Shown: positions 25,276-33,472 of the stretch, piece by piece
Numbering within the stretch: the stretch's first letter is position 1
Layout: the number at the start of each line of letters is the position of its first letter
Source of the DNA: Desulfitobacterium dichloroeliminans LMG P-21439
Lineage (GTDB): Bacteria > Bacillota > Desulfitobacteriia > Desulfitobacteriales > Desulfitobacteriaceae
Assembly: GCF_000243135.2 (NCBI RefSeq)
Contig: NC_019903.1
Location: forward strand, 534,001-598,000
Length of the DNA: 64,000 bases
Reading direction: 5' to 3'
Translations under genes and position numbers: made by a program
The notes under the pieces: generated by a model
Databases searched by the model: none
Told to the model about the DNA's origin: nothing
Seen by the model: only the letters and a program-made list of their open reading frames with translations

Positions 25276-25569
25276 TAATGATGCCTTTGTTTAATACCTT
25301 ATAGATTTGCATTATTGTGGTAAATTATTCGCCAACTATGGTGATTGCCGATTATCCAGGAGGCTGCTGTTTGTGGAAGGCCTTACTCATTAATAGGCGA
25401 GGTTCTAAAAGCTTGATTTCCGAGGTTCTAAAAGTAGAGACAAGTAGTAAGCATTAATTAAAAAGAATTTAATAGAAATTTAACGTTTCATAAATAAGAT
25501 ATTAACTTTTCCTTGATAGAATAGGGTAGCAAAGATGCAAAAGAGCATAATTTTTTGAGGAGGCCGGTT
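25276..25569. other. Divergent promoter region, hydrogenase / glycosyltransferase
   Basis: This AT-rich gap must carry the promoters for both the minus-strand hydrogenase operon and the plus-strand glycosyltransferase. I do not see a -35/-10 pair clear enough to name. A ribosome site GAGGAGG at about 25557 precedes ATG 25570. Confidence 0.4.
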
Positions 25570-26721
25570 ATGAGCTTAAAGGTATTAGTCATTTCGGCTG
25601 CGTTTGGAGCAGGACATGTAAAAGCTGCTGAAGCGGTAATCGAAGGATTTTTGCAGAAGAACCCGGAGGCCGAAGTTATTCATGTCGATTTTGGCGAATT
25701 CATTAATAGGCCTTTGAACTCAACCCTTAAAACTACTTATATCGATATGATAAAGTACACCCCCAAGCTCTGGGGGAAATTCTATTATAAGACCGCTGAT
25801 ATTTCAGAAGGTTCCTTGTTTCAACGCTTCCTCAATGGTATTGGGCGTCGTCAATTCTTAAAATACATTCATTCCCTACAGCCTGATCTCATCGTTTGCA
25901 CCTATCCGGTCATTGCCGGTGTTCTTTCCCAGCTTAAAAAAGAAAGGCGGCTTAATGTCCCCTTGGCTACGGTGGTGACGGATTATGGCATTCATGGTCA
26001 ATGGGTGCATCAGGACGTTGATTTATATCTGGTGGGTTCAGAAGAAGTACTTGAAGCGTTAGTCAACCGTGGCATCCATCGGGATTGCATTAAAATTACG
26101 GGAATACCTGTAAGTATAAGATTTGAACAGCAGTTGGATCGTCAAGCCTTAATGAAGCAATTCAGTCTGAATGAACAGGTCCCCACAGTTTTGATTATGG
26201 GCGGAGCTTATGGGGTTTTGGGCAGTGCAGTAAGTGTCTGTCAGATGCTCGTTCAAAGAGAAAATCCCGTCCAGGTAATCATTGTTTGTGGAAAAGATAA
26301 ACAGCTTTATCGTTCCCTTAAGCCTTTGGCCTCGGCCTCCAAGCATCAAGTGCTACTTTTCGGCTTCGTGCGCAATGTGGAGGAGCTCATGACCGTGGCC
26401 GATCTTGTGATTACCAAAACCGGGGGCTTAACGGTCACAGAAGCCTTAACGAAACATTTGCCCATCGTTACCTATAAACCCATACCGGGTCAAGAAGAAG
26501 AGAATGCCGAATTTTTGCTGAGAAAGGGTGCCGGCCGCATCGCTTACACAGAGGAGCAGCTCAACCGGATCATCGCTATCCTCCTAGAGAACTTGGAGGT
26601 AAGGGAAGGGATGCGGATAGCTGCCTCAAGGGTATTGCCCGGTCATGCAGCAGAACGCGCTGTAGAGTATATCTTAGAGCTCCGTAATCCTGTAAGCCAG
26701 CATAGCAAGCGAGTAAGTTAG
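25570..26721 (+). CDS. UgtP/MGDG-synthase-like glycosyltransferase
   Basis: 383 aa. GAGGAGG lies 7 bases before ATG 25570. Family GT28: the N-terminal domain starts LKVLVISAAFGAGHVKAAEAV as in monogalactosyldiacylglycerol synthases and UgtP; the C-terminal sugar-nucleotide domain has the LFGFVRNVEEL and TKTGGLTVTEAL motifs, with PIPGQEEENAE. It probably adds glucose or galactose from a UDP-sugar to diacylglycerol at the inner membrane face. Acceptor and sugar are inferred from the family. Stand-alone gene. Confidence 0.82.
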   Translation: MSLKVLVISAAFGAGHVKAAEAVIEGFLQKNPEAEVIHVDFGEFINRPLNSTLKTTYIDMIKYTPKLWGKFYYKTADISEGSLFQRFLNGIGRRQFLKYIHSLQPDLIVCTYPVIAGVLSQLKKERRLNVPLATVVTDYGIHGQWVHQDVDLYLVGSEEVLEALVNRGIHRDCIKITGIPVSIRFEQQLDRQALMKQFSLNEQVPTVLIMGGAYGVLGSAVSVCQMLVQRENPVQVIIVCGKDKQLYRSLKPLASASKHQVLLFGFVRNVEELMTVADLVITKTGGLTVTEALTKHLPIVTYKPIPGQEEENAEFLLRKGAGRIAYTEEQLNRIIAILLENLEVREGMRIAASRVLPGHAAERAVEYILELRNPVSQHSKRVS

Positions 26722-26770
26722 TTAGTTTTAAGACGGAACTAACTAAACCCTATCAGTAAACTAGATACTA

Positions 26771-26783
26771 TTGGCAAAATTGA
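26771..26783. repeat. 13-bp direct repeat, left flank of the IS30 element
   Basis: TTGGCAAAATTGA is repeated exactly at 28608-28620 on the other side of the element. It is probably a target duplication, longer than the 2-3 bp often given for IS30. Confidence 0.6.
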
Positions 26784-26833
26784 GGTTGAATTTCAAAGTA
26801 AGTTCCACTTTATCGAGGTAAATTCCACTGAAA

Positions 26834-26877
26834 GTCACCCATTCTTGTTTGTAGAAAAGAAAAGGGTGACTTTTTTT
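26834..26877 (+). terminator. Rho-independent terminator inside the IS30 left end
   Basis: GTCACCC (26834-26840) pairs with GGGTGAC (26864-26870), followed by seven T. It would stop readthrough from the glycosyltransferase gene into the element in antisense to the transposase. Confidence 0.7.
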
Positions 26878-27049
26878 CAGTTTTGGATTAAAATAGGGCC
26901 AAATCCGGTGTAAAAGCAGCTGAAAAAGGGCGCAGGTATCTGCGAGTGGAATTTAGTAGACTTTTTCGCATAGTAAATTCCACCCGGTTTAATGGGGTAT
27001 GAAGCTGCTTCCCGGTAGTGTCATGACAGGAAGAAATTAACGGGTGAGG

Positions 27050-28468
27050 TTAATTTTTTTCTGTCATTTCTTTGCGTTGTTCTTCAATAGCCCGATAGGC
27101 ATCAAGATAACTGGTCTCCCGTCCTGACTCATCGGTATAACCCCATGGATTGCCTAGACAATGGACGGCAGTCTCCTTAAAAAGAGAGGAATTCATGATG
27201 ACCTCATTGGGCGGAATTTTGTGACACCCCAATGCCTTAAGAAGATCTTCCCCATAGAGGAAAGCCAACATGTCATAAGGGCATTTATTCCCCAAGCTTT
27301 GTCGACTGTAGGAATTGATGTTGTCCATCATGCGGCTGATGTCGACCTGGGTAAACTCATCCATACGGGTGCCTTTAGGAATAAAATAGCGGATCAGCTC
27401 GTGATTCCTCTCGGCAGAGCCTTTCTGCCCAGGTGAAGAGGCATCGCAGTAGAACAGATGAGTTCTGCGGTTTTGTTGTTGGTCAAACTCCAAGGCATTT
27501 GGGTTAGAGAACTCAGAACCATTGTCCGTCAGCAAAATCGGCATAACCCTCATAAAGATGTCTTGGCCAAGGTTGAGTTGAAGGTCTTCCAGGATAGTGA
27601 TGACGGATTGAGAATCGTTGGTTTGCCGTAAAAAGGCAAGCATGAATTCTGCCTTCACGAAATGAAGGGTAAGAAGAACCTTGCCCCCTTTACGACCTTC
27701 TACGGTGTCCATTTCCACAAGAGGTAGGTGGGGATTCTCGTTGAGGAAATGCTGAAAGTCATTGTAGGTTCTACCGATTCGGCAAGCCTTGTCGACCTTG
27801 AGCTGTCTTTTTATCTTGCGCTTAGCATAGCGTACTTTCCGTGGCATATCGATGTTTCTTGCGGTGAAAATATTAAAGTCAATTAGACGATAGAGGGTGC
27901 TTTTGCTAACCATGAGGGAATCCTTATTGTTGGCACAGATATGATTCAGGGATTGCCCCTTTTTGATGAGAGGGGAAATGATGGAGTCGAGGTGTTTTAC
28001 CTCATCTTCCGAGAGAGATATACCCTGTCTGGCTTCGGAAAGAACTGCCTGATATTCGGTATGGGCTGGTGCAGCATGGTAAAAGCGTTTCTCCAAAGTG
28101 CACTTATTAAGCTTATCGCATCCGTTGCAAACATAAGGCGGTTTGGCATGTCGTGGGCAGAGTTGACACTCAAAAGACGGGCACATAGCATTGCATAATT
28201 TGCAGCGGCGGCAAAAGCTGGGCCGGTGCGAATAATGACAGGGTGTGCAGAGCAGCCTATGATCGCAAGTATAGCGGTGGCGGCAAGCATTGTAAGCATT
28301 GCCTTGACAGCCTATCCGTTTGAAGATGATATGGCGGCGAACCTCTTTGGAGATGGTGGTGCAATCCTTATCTAATTCTTTAGCGATTGCCTTAAAAGAG
28401 TAGGTTTTATCCAAAAGCGAAGAGATGGTCACCCGTTCATCAAAGGTTAAATGTTTTTGGTTAGCCAT
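27050..28468 (-). CDS. IS30-family transposase
   Basis: 472 aa, ATG with AAAGAGGG ahead. The N-terminal helix-turn-helix (LTFDERVTISSLLDK..., AIAKELDKDCTTISKEVRRH) is typical of IS30. A cysteine-rich stretch (residues about 54-125, many C-x2-C pairs) looks like zinc-binding fingers. DDE catalytic residues: Asp in VEMDTVEG, Asp in LLTDNGSEF, Glu in GSAERNHELIR. The order and spacing are complete, so it is probably active. Confidence 0.9.
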   Translation of the reverse strand: MANQKHLTFDERVTISSLLDKTYSFKAIAKELDKDCTTISKEVRRHIIFKRIGCQGNAYNACRHRYTCDHRLLCTPCHYSHRPSFCRRCKLCNAMCPSFECQLCPRHAKPPYVCNGCDKLNKCTLEKRFYHAAPAHTEYQAVLSEARQGISLSEDEVKHLDSIISPLIKKGQSLNHICANNKDSLMVSKSTLYRLIDFNIFTARNIDMPRKVRYAKRKIKRQLKVDKACRIGRTYNDFQHFLNENPHLPLVEMDTVEGRKGGKVLLTLHFVKAEFMLAFLRQTNDSQSVITILEDLQLNLGQDIFMRVMPILLTDNGSEFSNPNALEFDQQQNRRTHLFYCDASSPGQKGSAERNHELIRYFIPKGTRMDEFTQVDISRMMDNINSYSRQSLGNKCPYDMLAFLYGEDLLKALGCHKIPPNEVIMNSSLFKETAVHCLGNPWGYTDESGRETSYLDAYRAIEEQRKEMTEKN

Positions 28469-28607
28469 GTCAGTCCCTCTTTCTTTCTACCGGGACACAG
28501 CTATCCCAATATAACCTATTTGTCTGAGTGAATTCCACCCTTTAATCTTTCCAAATTAAATTCCACTTTCCCAAGTGAAGGGGTGGAACTTAGTTTGGAA
28601 ATTAAGT

Positions 28608-28620
28608 TTGGCAAAATTGA
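28608..28620. repeat. 13-bp direct repeat, right flank of the IS30 element
   Basis: Exact second copy of TTGGCAAAATTGA from 26771-26783. Confidence 0.6.
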
Positions 28621-28753
28621 CTTTATCTTAGTGCCTAGTTCCCTTGTAAATTTAAAGAGAGTAGGTTATTCTTTTTGAGTAGCAAATAATCTTATCAGCA
28701 AATGCTCTGACGAGAAACTTTTTTAGAAAAAATTGCTGGAATACATTATTTCC

Positions 28754-28782
28754 TTGACATTTACTGTCACGTTTTATAAAAT
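28754..28782 (+). promoter_or_regulatory. Sigma-A-type promoter of rplM-rpsI
   Basis: TTGACA at 28754-28759, a 17-bp spacer and TAAAAT at 28777-28782. Near-consensus spacing and hexamers fit a strong constitutive promoter for a ribosomal operon. Confidence 0.85.
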
Positions 28783-28810
28783 ACCAATATGAGTCTTTAT
28801 GCTGTTATTT

Positions 28811-28858
28811 GTGCCTGAGCCCCATAAATCTGCATAACTGCCTAGTGCCTGAGCCCCA
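28811..28858 (+). promoter_or_regulatory. Candidate rplM leader element with a 14-bp direct repeat
   Basis: GTGCCTGAGCCCCA occurs twice (28811-28824 and 28845-28858) in the untranslated leader between promoter and rplM. L13 leaders in Firmicutes are known to regulate this operon by binding L13. Whether this leader is a divergent version or a separate structure needs a covariance search. Confidence 0.45.
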
Positions 28859-28902
28859 CGAAGCGGATCGGACTGAAATACGGAATTGATGGAGGGAATA
28901 TC

Positions 28903-29337
28903 ATGTCCACGTTCTTTGCGAAAGCGAATGCGGTGGAGCGTAAATGGTATGTCATTGACGCTGCAGATCTCTCTTTGGGTCGTTTGGCTACTGAAGCTGC
29001 TCGTATCCTTAGAGGTAAACATAAACCAACCTTTACTCCTAATGTTGATACAGGAGATCATGTGATCATCATCAACGCGGATAAAGTTGTTTTAACTGGT
29101 AAGAAATTAGATCAGAAAATGTATCGCCGTCACTCCGGCTATCCTGGTGGTTTGAAAGAAACCCCTTACAGAAAGCTAATGCAAAACATGCCTGAAAGAG
29201 CTGTTGAGCATGCCGTAAAAGGAATGCTTCCTCATAATAAGCTGGGTGCACAGATGTATACGAAGCTTAAAGTGTATCGTAATGAAAACCATCCGCATCA
29301 AGCGCAACAACCCGAAGTTTGGACCATTCAACAATAA
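28903..29337 (+). CDS. rplM: 50S ribosomal protein L13
   Basis: 144 aa, ATG with GGAGGG ahead. Sequence [38 protein letters not shown] and [18 protein letters not shown] are canonical L13. Early-assembly protein of the large subunit. It forms an operon with rpsI 21 bp downstream, under the promoter at 28754-28782. Confidence 0.98.
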   Translation: MSTFFAKANAVERKWYVIDAADLSLGRLATEAARILRGKHKPTFTPNVDTGDHVIIINADKVVLTGKKLDQKMYRRHSGYPGGLKETPYRKLMQNMPERAVEHAVKGMLPHNKLGAQMYTKLKVYRNENHPHQAQQPEVWTIQQ

Positions 29338-29358
29338 CGGGAAGGAGGAAGTTAAATC

Positions 29359-29754
29359 ATGGCTGCACAATTACAATATCAAGGTACAGGACGCCGTAAA
29401 AATGCGGTAGCTCGTGTTCGTTTAATTCCTGGAGAAGGAAAAATTATCGTTAACAAAAGAGAACTTGCTGAATACTTCGGCAAGAAAACTTTAGAAATGA
29501 TCGTTCAACAACCGTTCGGGATAACCGATACTGTTGGTAAATATGATGTCATCGCTCTCGCTCATGGAGGCGGTACCACAGGACAGGCAGGTGCTCTGCG
29601 TCACGGAATTGCTCGTGCTCTTCTGAAAGCAGATATCAGCTTGCGCCCAGCTCTGAAACGTGCAGGGTTCCTCACCCGTGACCCACGTATGAAAGAGCGT
29701 CGTAAATACGGCTTGAAAAAAGCTCGTAAAGCTCCACAGTTCTCAAAACGTTAA
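29359..29754 (+). CDS. rpsI: 30S ribosomal protein S9
   Basis: 131 aa, ATG with GGAAGGAGGAAG ahead. Sequence [38 protein letters not shown] and the C-terminal RKAPQFSKR are canonical S9; the basic tail reaches the P-site tRNA. The operon ends at the terminator directly downstream. Confidence 0.98.
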   Translation: MAAQLQYQGTGRRKNAVARVRLIPGEGKIIVNKRELAEYFGKKTLEMIVQQPFGITDTVGKYDVIALAHGGGTTGQAGALRHGIARALLKADISLRPALKRAGFLTRDPRMKERRKYGLKKARKAPQFSKR

Positions 29755-29771
29755 TCTTTCAAAGATATTGG

Positions 29772-29804
29772 AACCCTCAAACCTATATGGTTTGGGGGTT
29801 TTTT
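29772..29804 (+). terminator. Terminator of rplM-rpsI
   Basis: A 12-bp stem (29772-29783 with 29789-29800, one G-T pair), loop TATAT and a run of six T. Confidence 0.85.
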
Positions 29805-29813
29805 GACTATATT

Positions 29814-29848
29814 AAAAAATCCCCCACACAGCGGCTGGGGGATTTTTT
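29814..29848. terminator. Bidirectional terminator
   Basis: AAAAAATCCCCC and its complement GGGGGATTTTTT flank an 11-base loop. A-run and T-run on opposite sides allow it to end both rpsI and the convergent minus-strand gene. Confidence 0.8.
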
Positions 29849-29865
29849 AAAATAATTTTTAATTA

Positions 29866-30474
29866 CTACTGGAGGCTTTGACCCATCTGGGAATCTTGGC
29901 CGTTTTGTTGAATCTTTTGCTCCATCGGCGAGGAAGTTCCTTGTCCCATGGAAGTTCCCATAGAAGTTCCCATAGAGGATCCTCCCATGGTCGTTCCCTG
30001 CCCCATACTAGAGCTCAGGCTCATCTGCAGCGAAGAACCCTGCCCCATTTGAGAACCTTGAGACATCTGTTGGCTGCTTGGAGACATGCTCTGAAGTTGA
30101 GATTGAGCCTGTTCGATGAAATCGTTCATTTGTGACAAGGCCTTGGAGGATTGGATCGCTTGACTTGCCTGATTTATGGATTGAGTTGCGGATTGTAGGG
30201 CTGTCTGCAACTGATTTAAACTTTGGGATTGTTCTTGTTTGGATTGACTTTTAAACTGAGTCATTTGATCAAACAGTTGAGTTAGTTGCTGGCTTTGGTT
30301 TTGGCTTTGTCCCGTAGCGCTATTTTGTGAACTAAGATTGGACTGCAAGCTAGAAATAGATTGTTGCATTTGTTCATACTGTGATTTTAGAGTGCTTAAT
30401 TCTTCCGCTACTTCCATTTCTGTTTTCAGTCCGACTAGGCTTTCTAATCCTGGAGCAGTTCTTTTAATAGTCAT
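29866..30474 (-). CDS. Low-complexity Gln/Ser/Met-rich hypothetical protein
   Basis: 202 aa, ATG with GAGGAGG ahead. Residues 20-130 are a Gln/Ser-rich region with likely coiled-coil periodicity; the last 70 residues are dominated by MGQGSS-, MGTS- and MGQGT-type repeats. There is no signal peptide, membrane helix or known domain. A clean ribosome site and terminator support a real gene. The composition resembles spore or surface filament proteins of Firmicutes, but that is only an impression. Confidence 0.6.
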   Translation of the reverse strand: MTIKRTAPGLESLVGLKTEMEVAEELSTLKSQYEQMQQSISSLQSNLSSQNSATGQSQNQSQQLTQLFDQMTQFKSQSKQEQSQSLNQLQTALQSATQSINQASQAIQSSKALSQMNDFIEQAQSQLQSMSPSSQQMSQGSQMGQGSSLQMSLSSSMGQGTTMGGSSMGTSMGTSMGQGTSSPMEQKIQQNGQDSQMGQSLQ

Positions 30475-30793
30475 GATTAACCTCCTCGAAATAAAAGATG
30501 TACAACCTCATCTAGATTGCCCAAGTTCAAGTAAACAATACTGAGTTCTATAGTTTAGGCTGGTTAGAAATTTTTTTCGCCTACATGGTGAACCATCTTG
30601 TCATCACTCCCATCAGCAACTGCATACTCATTATGTGATAGCAAAAATAGAATGGGGTCAGATTTTACTGTGTTCAGCAAGACAGAGCCAAGCATAGTGT
30701 CATTCTCTTACCCAATGATAAAGACAAAACGCTATTCTTAGTAAGGAGGGCTCCGCTACGGCTATAAAAACATCGTCACAAGTCATTTCGATA
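30475..30793. other. Intergenic stretch upstream of hydE
   Basis: 319 bp, no gene supported. A strong ribosome site AAGGAGGG at 30743-30750 has no standard start codon at normal distance in the hydE frame (see hydE). Confidence 0.4.
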
Positions 30794-31837
30794 GTGAAGC
30801 CCATTCTCGATGAGCTTTACCATAAAAACACTAGCTCTCCGGAAGGGCTCCTCTACCTTCTGGATCATCTGGATTCTGAAGCTCAAGAGCTCTTGTCTAC
30901 GTATAGTCACCAAACTCGTCTAAAGCACTACGGAAGGCAAGTCTATCTTCGGGGACTTATCGAGTTCTCTAATGTCTGTATCCGTAATTGTCTTTATTGT
31001 GGAATCCGCAGAGATAACCCAAAGGTGGATCGTTATCGCCTTACTCAGGAAGAAATTTTGGACTGCTGTCGGGAGGGGCATATCCTCGGCTATCGTACCT
31101 ATGTCCTTCAGAGTGGGGAAGACCCCTACTATACCGATGAACGCTTAGTTGAGCTTATAACCGCTATTAAAGCCGAGTTTCACGATGCCGCCGTTACCTT
31201 ATCCCTTGGAGAAAGGCCCTATGAAAGCTATCAAAGACTTTTTGCGGCAGGTGCCAATCGCTATTTATTACGCCATGAAACCGCCTCCGAGAGTCTTTAT
31301 CAACGCTTACACCCAGACTCGAATTTCCACAACCGTCGCCAATGTCTCAAGCATTTAAAGGATATTGGTTATCAGGTGGGAGCGGGGTTTATGGTAGGTT
31401 TGCCGGGCCAGACCAACGAAGATCTTGTCCAGGACTTAATGTTTTTGAAAGTTCTAGAGCCAGAAATGGTAGGCATTGGACCCTTTATACCCCATGGGCA
31501 GACCCCTCTTGGTAGGATTAAGGGCGGGACAGTTGAAAAGACCTTGATAATGCTTGCTTTAACTCGGCTGCTTTTGCCGGAGGTCTTGCTTCCTTCCACG
31601 ACGGCCATGGGAACTTTGGATTCTTTGGGATGGGAGAAGGCTATTAAAGTCGGGGCCAATGTGGTCATGCCCAATCTCTCACCGGTTAAAGTTAGGGACA
31701 AATATGAGCTCTATGATGGCAAGATCTGGACCGGTGACGAATCGGCTCATTGCCGAGGGTGTATTGAAAAGCGCATTATCGGTGCAGGCTTTGAGGTCAA
31801 TATGGGAAGGGGTGATCATCCAACGTGGAGAAGGTAA
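30794..31837 (+). CDS. hydE: [FeFe] hydrogenase maturase HydE (radical SAM)
   Basis: 347 aa from GTG 30794. The radical-SAM cluster motif C-x3-C-x2-C is Cys62, Cys66, Cys69 in NVCIRNCLYCG; GLPGQTNEDL and LLPSTTAMGTL are typical HydE blocks. HydE acts with HydG and HydF to build the 2Fe subcluster (CN, CO and dithiomethylamine ligands). The GTG has no ribosome site, while AAGGAGGG at 30743 points to a start about 30 bases earlier where only ACG (30758) or ATA (30764) are in frame; the true N-terminus may be about 10 residues longer. It overlaps hydG by 13 bp. Confidence 0.93.
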   Translation: MKPILDELYHKNTSSPEGLLYLLDHLDSEAQELLSTYSHQTRLKHYGRQVYLRGLIEFSNVCIRNCLYCGIRRDNPKVDRYRLTQEEILDCCREGHILGYRTYVLQSGEDPYYTDERLVELITAIKAEFHDAAVTLSLGERPYESYQRLFAAGANRYLLRHETASESLYQRLHPDSNFHNRRQCLKHLKDIGYQVGAGFMVGLPGQTNEDLVQDLMFLKVLEPEMVGIGPFIPHGQTPLGRIKGGTVEKTLIMLALTRLLLPEVLLPSTTAMGTLDSLGWEKAIKVGANVVMPNLSPVKVRDKYELYDGKIWTGDESAHCRGCIEKRIIGAGFEVNMGRGDHPTWRR

Positions 31838-33219
31838 AGGCAGATTTTATCGATCAGAAATATATTGAGACTTTGCTGATGCAGACAAAGTCCCCCAGTC
31901 TTAAAGAGATTGAAGATATCTTGATTAAGGCTCAAGCGGCAAAGGGCTTAACCCACCAAGAAGTCGCAAGTCTATTGCAGATTGAGAGTGAAGACACTCT
32001 ACAAAGGCTCTTCAAAGTGGCCGGAGAAATTAAAAAGAAGATTTACGGCAATCGAATCGTACTATTTGCTCCTCTCTATATCAGTGATTACTGTGTCAAT
32101 AATTGTGTCTATTGCGGCTACCGCAGGGATAATTCCTTTCCCCGGCGTCGGCTGTCCATCGCCGAGATCCAAGAGGAAGTCAAGCTCCTTGAGAAGATGG
32201 GGCATAAACGGATCGCTTTAGAGGCCGGCGAAGATCCGCTTCATTGTGATATGGATTATGTCCTAGGGGCCATCGATGCTATATACACCACAGAAAACAA
32301 AAACGGCGCTATTCGCCGCATCAATGTGAACATCGCGGCCACCACGGTGGAAAATTACCGTGAGATTAAGGAGAGGAATATTGGCACCTATATTCTCTTC
32401 CAAGAGACCTACCATCGCCCCACCTATGAGAGGGTCCATCCCCAAAGCATTAAAGGTGATTATGATTACCATACCACCGCTTTTGATCGTGCCATGGAGG
32501 CCGGGATTGAAGATGTGGGGGGCGGTATCCTTTTCGGCCTTGCTGATTATAAATACGAAGTCATGGGACTCCTTCTCCACAACGATCATTTGGAAGAGAA
32601 GTATAAGGTGGGTTTTCATACGATTTCTGTACCGCGGCTTAAAAAAGCCGGGGGAATGGATCTGGCAGAATTCCCTCATTTGGTGGATGATGCCACCTTT
32701 AAGAAGATTGTCGCCATTTTCCGGGTAGCCGTACCCTATACAGGGCTTATCCTTTCCACTCGGGAAACCGCCGAGCTGCGCAAAGAAGTCATTCATTATG
32801 GAGTATCCCAAATCAGTGCTGGTTCTACGGTGGGAGTAGGGGGCTATAAAGAACAGGCGGAGGGCAAAGGGACAGCTCAGTTCGAAGTCGGAGATCACCG
32901 AACTCCTTTGGAAGTGCTTAAAGACCTGATGAAGAACGATTTTATACCTAGCTATTGCACAGCCTGTTACCGGCAAGGACGAACAGGGGATCGCTTCATG
33001 CAGCTAGCGAAATCAGGACAGATTCAAAATGTCTGTGGCCCCAACGCTCTTATGACCCTTATGGAATTCATTCAGGACTACGGGGATCAAGAAATTTTGG
33101 AGCAAGGGGAAAAACTTATCACTAGAGAAGTGAAGAAGATCGCCCGCTCTGACATCCAAGCCCTTGTGCGCAAGAATCTGGAGCTCATCAGACAGGGAGA
33201 GAGAGATCTGTTTTTATAG
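31825..33219 (+). CDS. hydG: [FeFe] hydrogenase maturase HydG (radical SAM tyrosine lyase)
   Basis: 464 aa, GTG start inside the end of hydE with AAGGGGTGAT ahead. The N-terminal radical-SAM motif is Cys90, Cys94, Cys97 (CVNNCVYCG); the C-terminal second cluster motif is CTACYRQGRTGDRF...CGPNA with C-x2-C-x22-C spacing. HydG splits tyrosine into p-cresol and a glycine-derived fragment that yields CO and cyanide for the H-cluster. Full length, all cluster ligands present. Related to ThiH, but the C-terminal motif decides for HydG. Confidence 0.95.
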   Translation: MEKVKADFIDQKYIETLLMQTKSPSLKEIEDILIKAQAAKGLTHQEVASLLQIESEDTLQRLFKVAGEIKKKIYGNRIVLFAPLYISDYCVNNCVYCGYRRDNSFPRRRLSIAEIQEEVKLLEKMGHKRIALEAGEDPLHCDMDYVLGAIDAIYTTENKNGAIRRINVNIAATTVENYREIKERNIGTYILFQETYHRPTYERVHPQSIKGDYDYHTTAFDRAMEAGIEDVGGGILFGLADYKYEVMGLLLHNDHLEEKYKVGFHTISVPRLKKAGGMDLAEFPHLVDDATFKKIVAIFRVAVPYTGLILSTRETAELRKEVIHYGVSQISAGSTVGVGGYKEQAEGKGTAQFEVGDHRTPLEVLKDLMKNDFIPSYCTACYRQGRTGDRFMQLAKSGQIQNVCGPNALMTLMEFIQDYGDQEILEQGEKLITREVKKIARSDIQALVRKNLELIRQGERDLFL

Positions 33220-33233
33220 ACGGCTGGGGTCAG

Positions 33234-33447
33234 TAGTTTTTCGCGCAACCGGACCTTCGGGCGTGAACTCCTGAAACCATCCACCGGAGGCCTTCCTCTT
33301 CGGACTTTACGTCCTCGGTAGCTCCGGAGCTATCGAACGCGCTTCTAACAAGAGCTATGCCACAACCCTTCTGCTTTCTGCAAGCGAACCATTGCGTCGC
33401 TATCCCATAGAAGCTTAGTTTGATGTATCGCTCCTCCGCTAAAACTA
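33234..33447. repeat. Structured intergenic element between hydG and hydF
   Basis: Outer arms TAGTTTT (33234-33240) and AAAACTA (33441-33447) enclose 200 bp with a central near-palindrome at 33316-33335 (perfect part TAGCTCCGGAGCTA). The element has no open frame and is richer in G+C than its edges. It may be an imperfect miniature mobile element. Confidence 0.4.
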
Positions 33448-33472
33448 TTTATAATATAAGGTCGTGAGACAT

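Larger units (their letters stand above)
26784..28607 (-). mobile_element. IS30-family insertion sequence
   Basis: About 1824 bp between the 13-bp direct repeats. The ends share an imperfect inverted repeat (TGAATTTCAAAGTAAGTTCCAC at the left against TTAATTTCCAAACTAAGTTCCAC at the right, read inward). Both ends hold extra copies of TAAATTCCAC or its complement: near 26801, 26821, 26946 and 26974 at the left, 28531, 28557 and 28583 at the right, probably transposase sites. The transposase is intact. It has separated the rplM operon from whatever preceded it. Confidence 0.75.

Noticed and set aside
28811-28858. Direct repeats as a CRISPR fragment
   Set aside because: Only two copies of 14 bp in a ribosomal leader, no cas genes anywhere in the window.
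31372-31701. Long antisense open frames within hydE, hydG and arg genes
   Set aside because: They mirror codon structure of strongly supported genes on the other strand and have no own ribosome sites.
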